Both the position numbers and the translations under genes were made by a program. Below are positions 17,227 through 30,311 of a DNA stretch of 64,000 nucleotides, piece after piece; the first letter of the stretch is position 1; each line of letters opens with the position of its first letter. The notes below the pieces were generated by a model. That model had not been told where the DNA came from and did not search any database. It was given only the letters and a program-made list of their open reading frames with translations. This DNA comes from Diplonema japonicum. Its lineage: Eukaryota > Euglenozoa > Diplonemea > Diplonemida > Diplonemidae. The stretch lies in assembly GCA_964019335.1 (NCBI GenBank), contig OZ025739.1:335133-399132 (forward strand), in the 5' to 3' direction.

Positions 17227-20200
17227 ATGAGTCTGAGCGGCGATGAGGAAGAGTATGATGTGGAAGCGGGCGAGGTGCCGAAGCCAAGCATGTTGAGGAG
17301 GGCGAAGACTGGGAAAGAGGAAGATGCTGGACCGACCAATGTGCAGCCGCAGGTGATGAGGCGGAGGAAAACCGGCGGCGGCTCCAATACCGTCGTAGTG
17401 TGGACGCTACTCGCGTTCGTGGTGATGGTGGTTCTCACGTGGTGGGGGCTCATGACGGCAGTGATGGGAAGCAACAAGATTGAACCGCACAGAGTGACAC
17501 CGACTAAGAATGCAAAGCAGATAATCGAGCAAACGGAGGGACTTGAGTGGGATCGCATCTATGCAGCACATGCCAAACAAATAGGATGGGTTCTTGAAGA
17601 CAGGGGGGAACTGCTGAACATAGGGTTTCCCGATGGAACTACAAAGTGGTACCCTGCTGAAGCCGTAACACCTGCTGTGAAGTCGGCAGAAAGGAAAAAG
17701 CGCCCAAAGAAGCACAAGAAGATAGAAGAAGACGACAGTGAGGAACACGAAAAGGTGAAGAAAGAAGGCGAGGAGGAGAAGAAGGAAGATAACGAGGACG
17801 TTCAAAAAGAGATACACGTGCTAGACAACGAAGCAGAGAAGCATCATGGAGCGAATGACGCGCAAGAGGCACTAGAGAACGCAGAGTCCCCGCCCCCTGC
17901 CCGCAAGCACCGACGCAAGAGGAAGCGTCACAACACCGATGGGAGCACAGAAGAACACCAGGAGAACGGCACCGATGACGACAACACTCACAAGCACCGA
18001 GGAAACGAAGGGAAAGAAGCGGAGGACACAGAGTCGCCATCTCCAGCGCCTCGCAGGCACCGCCGCAAGAAGAAGAAACTCGATGACAATGAAAACGGAG
18101 CGGAAGAAAATGAACAAGATGAACATAGAAAACCGGTTGAAGAAGATGACAACATCCCCCACAGGCACCGTCGTCACAAGAAGACAGACACCGAGAACAG
18201 CGAGGAACCTTCCAAAGACTCGGACAAAGAGAAAAAAGAAGAAGAACAAGAAGACAAGCCCACTCATAAGCGTCGCAAGAGGAAGAAGCACCTCGAAGAA
18301 GCACACGAAGAGAAAGACGGTGACGAGGAAAAGAAAATCGAAGAGGAAGACACGCCCCCTCCCCACAAACGCCGTAGGAAGAAGCACGTGGAAAATGGTG
18401 TGGAAGAACACAAAGAAACTGACGGAAGCGAGGAAACAAGTCACAAGAAACATGTGAAGAAGCATAAAAAAGGGAAAACACGTGATGCACTAAGCCTGGG
18501 CAGCAACATCCCTAAACATAAGGAGACGTGCACGTACCCTTCATTGCACCCTCATAAGGTATGCGGCTGAATGTTCCTCACGTACCTTCATTGCAGTGGG
18601 CTGAGAAGTTTGGGTGGGGGAAAAAAAAAGAGTTCCCTCCATGCGACGAAGACAGTGCGTTTTCTTCTATCAAGTACAGAGATGCACAGTACGAGAAGAG
18701 TGCGGAAGTGGTGGTGAACTTGCTGGACGAAACAGCCCTCACCTTCAAGGTTGACGAGGGGCACGTGCTGTACAGCAACGGAGTCGACATCACTGATGCA
18801 GACGTGAAGAAAGTAACCTTCACCGCCGATGGGCAGAAGTACGTGCTCAAAGTGAACAAAGCGCCCTACCGCATGGCTCTGGATTGGAGCATTCTTGACA
18901 AGTTGCGTACCATGCTTTCTACATATCAGGTGCACTGCACCATTCCCAGGTATTTCCAATCCCTTCCCTACCTACTGCACACAGACCTGCCACCATAACT
19001 TTCGACTGTAGCGAATCGGCTAAAGTGTTTGGGTTTCACGAGCTTCCCGACAGCTTCTTCAAAAAGATGCAAACTACGGTATGGACATGGCCCACTGCCC
19101 GCTTACCCTTCCACAGATCGATGCCGAGCATAGGCAGAACGAGCTTAAGAACCTTTACACGACGGACAAGATGGAGCACACGACACACAACGTAGAAGAC
19201 AACGCTGCCCTTGACTTGGTATGTCAAGTGCCCACAATAGCAACTTACCACAGGTTGAACCTTACCTTGTGGCTGTGTGCGGGAAGAGGCGTACTTTGCA
19301 CCTGAACCTTCCGTCGCAGGGCATCAAGCCGAAAAAGGAGAACAAAAAGAAGCTCAATGTTCTGCACGTGATGTTTGACTCGTCATCCCTTGCAGCGCTC
19401 ATCAGGGGGTGCCCTAAGATCACCAGCGCGCTGGAGGATCTCAACAACAAGGCCGACTCGCCCAGCAAGGTGTTCACGTTCAAGCATTTGCACGCCGTGT
19501 CGTGCTGCAGTCCTGGGAACCAGATCCCAATGTACAGCGGTAGAATGAACGGTGAAGGGTCACCTTTCGTGAAGGCGGAGCCCAGGCAAGAGTCGACGAA
19601 CTGGCTGTGGAATGTTGCAGGGAAGCTGGGCTACAACACTTTCTTTAGTTTGGACAATTGCCCCGACAAGAGCGCAAGGGACTTTCAAGCATGGCCCAGT
19701 GTAGACCACAGGATTGTAGCTCCCATGTGCATGGCAGGGGTGCTGCTGAGCCACAAAGAAAAACCCTGCCTGACGAGCAGGCCCATTGACGACTATGTGT
19801 TTGAAGGGGCTGACCAGTTCTGGAAGATGTACCCCGACTCACCGAAGTACGCTGCTATGCAGCTCATCACGCCACACGAGGAGACGGAGAAGCTCCTCAT
19901 TGAGCTCGACAACCCGATGTCCTCTTTGCTTCACAAGCTCGAGAAAGACGGCACCCTCAACAACACCGCTGTGGTGTTCTTCTCGGACCACGGGATTAAT
20001 TTCGGGAGGTACGCCTCCACACACGACGGTGAGATCGAGAAAATGTTCCCCTTTATGCACGTGGTGCTGCCTAGGTGGGTGGACCAGAGTGCCATCAGCT
20101 TCGACGCGCTGAGGGCAAACCAAGATGCGCTCGTGACACCTTACGACATGCACCAGCTGGTGCGAGAGCTCCTCTACTACCCCGACAAGGCGCCCCCGTA

Positions 20201-20756
20201 CTCTATCGACGAGGAAGACCCGTCGCTGCCAAAGCCTGAGCAGTCGCACATCGTGGCCTCTATGAAGACACTAAAGGAGTACGAGAAGGTGGCACAGCAT
20301 GTGGTTCCACACAGCAGAGACTGTGTGGCTGCCAACATCCCTCCTGAGTTTTGCACGTGCATCGCGTGGGAGGAGGTGAGTGACAAAGAGAAATTTGACG
20401 TTCAGGTGAACGCTGTGGTGAAGCACCACAAGGAAGTGCTTGAAGGACTGGATCAGTGCGAGCAGGTGGAACTCGATACCGTAACAGGAATCGAACTGCA
20501 AGTGTGGCCCGTTGAATACCATCCTAAAGAACATCCAAAAGCAAAGAAGATATGGATGGCCCCTAACAGAGACATGCTGAGGATTCATTACACGCTGAAA
20601 GGCACCTCAGCACAGTTCGAGGCCATTGTCAGTCTCGTGAAGGACGCCTACCCTACCTTCGACATCGCAATTGCGACACGTCTCGACGCGATGACCAAAA
20701 AATGCGGTGTCACCGAGAAGAAATCGGAGATCCTTTGTGTCTGCAAAGAAGATTAA
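17227..20756 (+). CDS. type II membrane protein with DUF229 (sulfatase-like) ectodomain
   Basis: Five exons (17227-18558, 18597-18949, 18985-19078, 19117-19218, 19254-20756; introns 38, 35, 38 and 35 bp) give 1127 aa. Cytosolic residues 1-55 are followed by one membrane segment at about 56-80 (TVVVWTLLAFVVMVVLTWW). Next comes a stalk of about 260 residues, extremely rich in Lys, Glu, Asp and His, with repeated blocks of the type SPPPARKHRRKRK / SPSPAPRRHRRKKKK / PPPHKRRRKKH. The C-terminal half is the DUF229 domain, an alkaline-phosphatase/sulfatase-fold family. Visible motifs are LHVMFDSSSLAALIRG, PGNQIPMYSGRMNGEG and the metal-site segment VVFFSDHGINFGRYASTHDG. Probably a lumenal or surface phospho/sulfo-hydrolase. 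An acceptor-like TTCAG ends at 17223, directly before the start. The frame is open from ATG 17170, but that start precedes this AG. Confidence 0.88.
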
Positions 20757-20784
20757 CCTCCCCCTTAACCGTAACTAAAGTTAA

Positions 20785-22335
<1,551 letters not shown>

Positions 22336-22424
22336 CAGTCCTCGAGGCCTTCCTGCGTGATAGAAATATCAAAGGAGTGAGACAAATATGGGGGGAAAAA
22401 GTGTATCTGTCATTAATTTTTTTT

Positions 22425-22461
<37 letters not shown>

Positions 22462-22978
22462 GTTTTATAACTAGAAGGGCCGATGACGTCCCTCTAGTGA
22501 GAGAGAAGGAGGAAGAAAAAAAGGGGGGGTATTTTAAAAAAAAAAAAGGAAGAAGAAAAGTAACATGGTATTGACTATTGTTTTCATCCCCTCCTCCCCC
22601 ACCCCCTAAGTTAACCTCTTTTTTTTTTTTCCTATCCCTTTTTTCTTCACATGTTTTTCTTTCTTTCTTTTCCCTCTAATTGTTTCTTTTTTTTTTTTTA
22701 CCATTAATTTTCTTATTCATTTTCTTATTCATCTCGTAGCCCCTTTTACCAATTGATTATTTTCCTGCATAAAACCATCACACAGGAAACTGTTGCCGGT
22801 GAGGGGCAAGGGGGTCCTGGGGGGGTTGGGGGGTGGAGTAGAAAAGGGCTCGCTGTAAATCTTGAGATATTCATTTCTCTTCTTTTACTCACCGTTTCAA
22901 CCCCCCTCTTTTTTTTTTGTTTCACCTCTTTTTTTTAAAAAAAAAACTCTGGTGTTCGGGGTATTCCTCCCGGGCACA
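22336..22978. other. intergenic, T-rich
   Basis: Contains a T run of about 30 (22431-22460) and many shorter T and A runs, and a CACACAG at about 22784. No gene is recognisable. Unlike most genes here, the following ORF has no AG within the last 60 bases of a pyrimidine tract. Confidence 0.5.
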
Positions 22979-25900
22979 ATGATGATCGCACCGTTGTCTT
23001 ACAGTGTGCAGGTGTTGCTTGTGTTACTGACGTTGATTGGGCCAAGATGCCAAGGACAAGGGGGAAAGAAAGACGAAGTAGTTAGTTTCACACCAAGCAA
23101 ACTGGTGTTTCCGGCAACTGAAGTGTGCAAAGCAAAGAAGGAGATTGTACGGCTAACGGGTGAACAAGGGAAGTCTGTTGAGATCCAGGACATTATGTCC
23201 AGTTCGCCTTTCCATGTTGAATTCACGTATGGCTCTTCATCTTTCGCGGTGTCCTTCTGCCCTAAGGAGCCCTCTGATGCCGCATCCACCATTACCATCG
23301 AGACCGCGGACGGGTGGCATACCTACAGTGTCGAAGGTCTTGGTATCCCGTCTGCCTACCGCGTGCAGCCCATCATCAACAACATCATCCCAACGGGCGC
23401 CACTCTCAAGAAGACTCTCACCCTGTACAACCCCATCCAGGGACGCGATATCAACATCATCAACTGCACCACTGACAGTCTCTTCGTTGTTCTCAACCAC
23501 TCCGCTTCGCACCAATGGGTCTTGTCGCCTTATCAGCAGAAGCCCATCGTCTCTGTATCCATCCTGCCCATCTTCCCCGGCCTGCTAGAAGGTGTTGTCT
23601 CCATTGCTATGGAAGTGGGTGACGATGTCGAGATCTTGCAGGTCCCTGTCGAGTACACGTCAGCAGAGCCTGGTGTGTTCCCCACAAAGACAAGCATCTC
23701 CTTCGGCACTGTGACGACGGTGGGAGTAGGCATCGAGAGGAAGGTGTCCTTGCTGAACACCGGACAGCACGCTACCATTGAGCACATAGAAGTCGTTCCC
23801 GACGAGGAGGGCGGGCCTCTTGTGGAGCTGGAGGTGCTAAACAAGGTTCTTGTGCCACACAAGACAACGGATGTGGGGATACTGCTGTTCAAATCTTCGA
23901 AGGAAGGTGAGTTTCGGGGCAAGGTGTGGATCACATTTGCCTCTGAGGAGGCACAAGACGTCGAGGTGCGGTACTCCGGGAAGGTGGTGCCGGGACACTT
24001 GTCGTACAACGCAAACGCGACGCTGTTCTTATCCACAGGTGCTGATGCACAACCTGTGAAGCCGTTGTACATCACAAATAACTTTGGTGTCCCTGTCCTT
24101 ATCAAGGAGGCTTTGGTCACCTCGGGGTACTTCCAGGTTATGTCCAAGGTAGGCAGGTTGGTGGTCCAACCCCAGCAGACCGTCAAGGTTCTGTCCCTAA
24201 AGTACATCTCCAAGCAGCCCTTGTTCGTGTGTGGCAACCTCACGCTGTTCACAAACGTGACCTCCTTGGTGGTCCCTTTACAGTCCTACCATGGAAAAGT
24301 CTCCATCACTACCAGTCCTATCACACAACAAGACATCCAAGTCAGTGCACTCAAGGCATTCAGTCCGCCCACTATCAATCTGGGCCTCGTTTCTATCCCC
24401 GACAAGAAGGCCCTTTCACTCCACATATCAAATCCCAACCCCATACCCCTCACCCTCAAGTCCATCAAGGAGGACAAGGGTCTTAAGCTGAAATCACCAA
24501 AACCGACTGGCCAGCACGTGCTGCAGCCTAAGGAGACGAAGGTCGTAAATGCGAGCCTAGAAATAGATACTGTCGGTGCGGGAAGTGCTCTGCTGAACGT
24601 CAAGACACAGTACCAAGACATCCAAGTAGACGTGATCTACAAGGCTATGGAGGGCAGTGCCACTTTTGTGCTGCACAACACGGAAGATCCCATCACAGAA
24701 GATACGCCACTCAATATTGAGAACGTGCTGATGGCATCGCGATCGGAGGCACCCGTCTTCATCAACTCGACACATGACCAGCCGCTGCTTATAGAGAACG
24801 TGACCTCCAACGACAAGCGGGTGCAGATGTGGCTCTCCTCTTCTCACGTTGTGGTCCCGGCTGCGGTGACTGAAGTAGGCCGCATTGTGGTGGTCCCCGA
24901 CGCAGGGAACGGCTCGATAGCCAACAGGAGAAAAAGCCACTTGAGGCGGAAGACCCTGTGCACTGACGACCTGGAGCAATACAAAGCCGTGCAGGCAGCG
25001 AATAGCGAGGCAGGCATGCAGCTCGATGCAGTTGTTTCCCTTGTAGTCACAGACGAGTCGCAGCAGTACAAGAAGTCACTACCGCTGTACATTACAACGC
25101 ACCCTCGTCGTGCCCAGATCCTCTCTTCTCCCACACTCAATTTCGGCAAATGGCCTGTTGGCAAGACAGCAGAGCAGTCCATAGTTATCACCAACCCCGG
25201 CACCTCCGACCTCCACATACAGCTCATGCGTTGGAGCGAAGTCCCCACGCCGCTAGTACACGCATTAAGCGGAACGCTCAACGTCACAACCGACGTAAGC
25301 AACGACGGTGACTTCACCATTCATCCCAACAGTGTCAGGCGTGTGACCATCGCTCCGGGAGAGCAGGTGACACTGGGCCCCATCGCCTTCAAAGCTTCTA
25401 AGATGGAGCAGGTCAGCTCCGTTTTGTTCGTGCGCAACAGCATCTCGGGTGTTGAAAGCCTTGTCCTGTCGGGAAGCGGTGGGAGGGGCCTGCTCATGCT
25501 GGATGGTGTGAAGGACGATGTTCCTAATGTACTGCAGCTCCGGACCACCAAAACAAACTTTGCTAAGTTTGATGTGCGGCCTATATTCGGCGAGGGTGCT
25601 GTACGGGGTGCGTTCGTTCCATGGACCTGCATCTTCTCGCTGATGCTGCACGGCATGCAGTGGCTAAACACGACATACATGGTGCCTGAGCACTTCACAC
25701 ACTCGCGGCCCAACGCCATCAGCAAGTACTTCTCCGACCCTATCAAGTTCAAGAAGACATTTGAGTTCACAAACCATGGGAATTACCATGTCAACATAAC
25801 GAAGGCGAGGTTACTAGGGTCCAACGGGCTGCGCTCTTGCAACGTGAATGGGCTGAGCATTACAGGCTGCGAGTCGTTCACCTCGTTCGTGCCCCCTGGT

Positions 25901-28212
25901 GGACAGCTGTCCCTGACCATGACCTACACACCCGATTTCACAACTGACACAGTGACTGCGGTATTGTGGTTGGAGTCCTCTTACCAGAACGACATAGAGT
26001 TCCCAGTGCAGGGTTTCGTGCCGCGTGAGCAGGTCCTCTTGCATCACGACAACATCCCTCATACGGTGAATGAGACGCTGCTACGCGCGCTGACCCTTCT
26101 GTGCTGCATTGCGGTGGGAGCGTACCTGTCATATACAACGTCTAATGAGCTGTACTTTGGCAACGAGAAAGAGGAGCGCGTGCCTCCCGTGGTGGAAGCA
26201 GCCGGGGATACGCGGGGAGTTACACCAGGGGTCACACCTAGCCCTATTACGATACCCCCAACACCTACACCTACACCGCCTGCCACAGCGACTCCAACGC
26301 CCACGTCTTCTGTTCCTACACCTCCCGCCTCTACACCTCCGCGTCCGGTACTTCCGTCTTCTTTCAACGGTATGGCAGGGATCACGATCCCCTCTGCGGA
26401 GACCGACGGCACTACCCCCACGTCCTCCGAGCAAGCCTCACCCGTCAACGACGACAGGCACGGCGGGTCCTTCAACAGCAAGGGCGACAGAAGTTCCACT
26501 ACCTCTTCCACCGTTGAGAAGCCAGAGAAAGAGAGAAAGAAGCTGCGCAAAGAACGCAACAAAGCTAGCGAGGAGGCGACGCGGAAGCGGATCCATGAGA
26601 AGCTGCGAGTCGAACAAGAGGAACGGGAACGGGAACAGGCTCAGAGACAGAAGATTAAAATGGAAGAAGAAAAGAAGAAGAAGAAAAAAGAAGACGAAGA
26701 GCGCAAGAGGCAACAAAGGGCGCTTGCCGAAAAGCAAGAAGAACTGGAAAAGGAGCGTGAGCGAGAAAAGGAGAAGGAAAAGGAGCGTGAAAAGGAAAGA
26801 GAGAGGGAAAAAGAAAAGGAGAAAGAGAAGGAGAGAGAAAAGGAGAAAGAAAGAGAACGCAAGGAAAGGGAAAAGCTCAAACAAGAAAAACTCGAACGAG
26901 AGCGAAGGGAGAAGGAGAGGTTGGAAAAGGAAAGGGAGAGAAAGCTTAAAGAGAGGCACGAAAGAGAAGAAAAGGAGAAAAAACTACGCAAAGAGTGGGA
27001 AGCGAGGGAGAGGGAGAAGGAAAAGGGAAAAGAACGAGAGAGGAGGAAGCAACAAGAACTTGAGAAGGAAAGGGAGCTCGAGTGCCTGGAAAGGGAAAGG
27101 AGGGAACGTGAGTGGGAAAGGGAAAGGGAGAGGATGGAGTGGAAGAACCAGCACAAGCCGATGCATCACCAAGGCTACCACCAGGGCAAGGGCATGCACC
27201 ATTCGCACGGACACCACGGGCAGAGGGGCGCACCGCCTCCGCCCCCACTCACTGCGGCTCCTCCTCAGGAACAGGCACCCACGTACAAGTACCAGCAGCC
27301 CCCGACAACCACAGGGAGGCAGTTCCACCACACGCAGAACAATCATGTGAACCACAATCAGATGCATCACCAGCAGCAACACCACCAGCATCAGCATCAG
27401 CAAAATCAGCACCAGCACCACTCCCACCACTCGAATCACCCCAACCACATCCAGCAGCAGCAGCAACAGCAACAGCACCACCATCATCACCAACAGCAGC
27501 AGCACCATCAACACCAGAACCCTGCAAACCACGGGCACAGCACAGGGCACGCTCAGTGGGGCCAGCCGTCCTTCTGGGAAGACAGCCATGCACACGTTCA
27601 GAACAACGGGCAGCGTGAGTACATGCAGAACCACTCGCAGCAGACAGGAGCGCAACAACAGCAACAACAGCAGCAGCAGCAGCAGCAGCAGCAACAATCT
27701 GCGCCCCCGCCGCCGCCGTTGGTAAGATGCGGCTTTTCTTTGTTCGACTCCGGGACGCCTGACTTCCTTCAGGAGTTGGTATGACTCTTTATCATATTTG
27801 CTTCCTACACTAAACACAGCGCACTGCAGCCAGTGAGAAGGACAAGCACGCGACATGGCTTCCGAGTGCTGACGAGAGGGACATGTGGCAAGGGACAAGC
27901 GACGGGTGGTCGGGGAACCAGCTGCTGGACCTGAAGAGGGGGAGTCAGACTTGCGACACTGACGACGAGGCAGGGTCGTCGCTCTTTACAGCTGCCTTCC
28001 TCACACAGACCAGGCAGTCGAAGGAGTCACATGATGAACTCACTTTCTACGAGTTATTCAAGGTGTGCCCGTGACGCTCCAAAAGCCATTCAACACTACA
28101 GGACCAAGCCAACGCAAAGACCTCGCCCCTCATGGACCTTGTTGATGACGATGATGCCGCCCTCCCCCTCAACCTGGACAAGGTGCTCAGTGACATTGCT
28201 TGTGATGACTAG
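22979..28212 (+). CDS. TMEM131-like giant membrane protein with low-complexity tail
   Basis: Exons 22979-27778, 27820-28062 and 28102-28212 (introns 41 and 39 bp) give 1717 aa. A signal peptide (MMIAPLSYSVQVLLVLLTLIG) precedes about 1000 lumenal residues of repeated PapD/ASH-type beta domains (FTPSKLVFPATEV; YRVQPIINNIIPTGATLKKTLTLYNP; LNFGKWPVGKTAEQSIVITNPG). This is the TMEM131/TMEM131L arrangement, which in animals helps collagen recruitment and secretion. One membrane segment lies at about 1037-1055 (ALTLLCCIAVGAYLSYTTS). The cytosolic tail has a Thr/Pro-rich region (1081-1124) and about 200 residues of continuous Lys/Glu/Arg likely to form a single alpha-helix (1181-1387). After these come a His/Gln/Asn-rich stretch (1394-1514) and a 15-residue-class poly-Gln (about 1559-1574). 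The two small terminal exons add acidic motifs and the end DIACDD. Confidence 0.85.
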
Positions 28213-28680
28213 GCTGGAGGACCTTTGATTGCTTTTTTTTTTTCTCCCGCTTTTTCTTTTCAGTTCTCAGTTCTTTTCTCTTTTTTTTTTTTTTTTGAGG
28301 GAAATGGAACGAAGAAAAAGAAACCAAGAACGGAAAAAAACAACAAAAAATAATACCCCATAGTACAAAAAGAGAGTGTTTTTAAACTCTTCCTTTTTTT
28401 GTCCAGCGGTAACAAAAAAAAAAAAGAAAAAAAGAAAAAGCATAAAACGAAAGAATCCCTGTCCTAGTTCTCATATCCCTTCTTTATTTTTTTGTTGCTT
28501 GTAAGGGCTGGTTCCGTTGATGTGCCAACCTCAGGTTTAATAACCTCCTGCGCCCCATATTTTTGTTTACCCCCTTTTTTCTTTTTGGTTTAACTGTTTT
28601 TAAGGGAGGAAAAAAAAAGGTGCGAGAGAAAATAATGAAGAAAAAACCCGCGTTTTTGTGTTTTGTGGTTAACTTTAATG

Positions 28681-28726
<46 letters not shown>

Positions 28727-28805
28727 GTTTCCTTACTTGTCTCCAACTTGCGGCATGCCGGAGGTTGCAGCATGAAACGAAGAAGAAATAGAATTTTTCT
28801 TTGAT

Positions 28806-28842
<37 letters not shown>

Positions 28843-30311
28843 GGTGCAGAAGTACCTGCTGGAGGTAGTCACGCGGAGGGATGCAGCGGTGGATGCGAAC
28901 CGCGCACTGCAGACACAAGCTTACCCGTGGCGGGCGGTCGTGACGGGGAGGGCGCACCCGACGCCGACGGTGTCTGAACTACGAAGGCTGGGAGCGTCAG
29001 GAACAGTGATGGACAAGCTGCTGAGGCCGGTGCTGAGATGGTTGGGAGGCCTGCTGTGGGATGACGCGCCTGGTCGGCACACGGCGGTGACGACGTTAGA
29101 GCTGGCCCTCGACTTCGAGAGGGAGATGGAGCTGCCGCTGGACGACGGCGGGGAAGTGGGCAAGGTGGAGGACCTGGGCGTCAAGGCAAGGAGGCTACGG
29201 TATGTGCTGAGACGAGTCCAGGACCTGTACCACGCTGATGGCAGAGGGGTAGCGTTCCCAGCGGCGCGAGTGGAGCGCGTCAACTCCCTACGCTGTATCG
29301 GAGGACCGACCACACACGGGTATGACAGGAGGCCAGTACTCCCGGAACGAACCATGAGTAGCATCGAAGGCTTGCGGGACAGGTACCTGCGCAGACACCG
29401 ACAAGGCTGCCCCGCAGTATGACCACCGCAGTAGGAACCCGCCAGAGCCCCCAGAACGGGGAGAACGGGGACTAAGCGCAGCTCGGCCGGTGAGCGCAAA
29501 AACGCATACCTTAAAAGAATAGTTTTTTTTTTTTGTTTTTTTCATGATTCCCCCCGCACCTTTTTTTTTTTTTAAAGTAAACAAATTACCCTCATTCGCG
29601 CGGCAACAAAACAAACTTTTATTATCCCCTCTCCAACCTCAATTTTTATTGATTTAACTCTCCTACGTCTCAGGTAGTTTTTTGTTCTAAAGAAAAGAGA
29701 GGGGTGGGGGGGGGGGGGGGTACGGGTGAAGTAAGCTATTCCAACAACGTAATACATTTGAATCAGAAAAGACCCGGTTTTTCTTTTGCACAGGTTTCAC
29801 CTCAAAACACCTCTGAAAAACACCTCTGAAGACTCATCAATAATTGGTGCTTTTTGAGCTTAAGTTTGTCTCAGATTAACCCGCAGGAAGATTATTAAGC
29901 ACAGAAAAAAAAGAGAAAAAAAGAGGGGGAAACAAAAAAGCGATCATTCAAAAAAAAGGGGGGGGGGGGGGGGGGGGGCAAACCTTGAACTTTTTCTCTC
30001 CTTCTTTTTTTTTTCCCCCTTTTTTTTCTTTTGGATTTTCCCCGTCTTCACCCCACCCCTCCCTCTTTTTTTTATTACTTTATTCTGTTGTTGTGTTTTA
30101 TAAAAAAAGGGGGGGGGGGGAGGAGGGGCGAAAAAAAGTAACATTGGTGTTTTTTTTTTGATCTTATTTCTTTTTTTTTCTTCTTTTTCTGTCAAAGTCT
30201 ATTTTTTTTGTTTTTTTTTCCCGTTTTCGCGCGTTCTTCCCCCCCCAAAAAAAATCTTAAAAGAAAACTACCGGGGGAAAAATAAAAAAAAAATAACAAA
30301 AAAAAAAAGAA
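28213..30311. other. long intergenic region around a GC-rich ORF
   Basis: Outside 28841-29422 the sequence is homopolymer-rich: an A run of about 41 (28683-28723), a T run of about 32 (28808-28839), G runs at 29705-29720 and 29957-29978, and A/T stretches to the start of the next gene. No RNA gene could be recognised. Confidence 0.5.
28841..29422 (+). CDS. GC-rich orphan ORF, possible mobile-element remnant
   Basis: An open frame of about 190 codons, visibly richer in G and C than its neighbours, follows a T run and ACTGGTGCAG (ends 28848) that looks like a splice acceptor. In that frame the first ATG is at 29009, which would give 137 aa (MDKLLRPVLRWLGGLLWDD...). The segment LRRLGASGTVMDKLLRPVLRWLGG with ELALDFEREMELPL vaguely recalls C-terminal parts of retroelement or transposon proteins, but I cannot name a family. 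It is rich in Arg and Leu and has no membrane segment. It could also be the last exon of a gene whose 5' part I cannot find. Confidence 0.35.

Noticed and set aside
17639..18490. Cys/Ser/Leu-rich minus-strand ORF
   Set aside because: Complement of the Lys/Glu/His repeat stalk of the DUF229 gene, which is spliced consistently on the + strand.
26984..27898. 304-codon minus-strand ORF rich in Leu/Val
   Set aside because: Complement of His/Gln and Lys/Glu codons of the TMEM131-like gene; compositional shadow.
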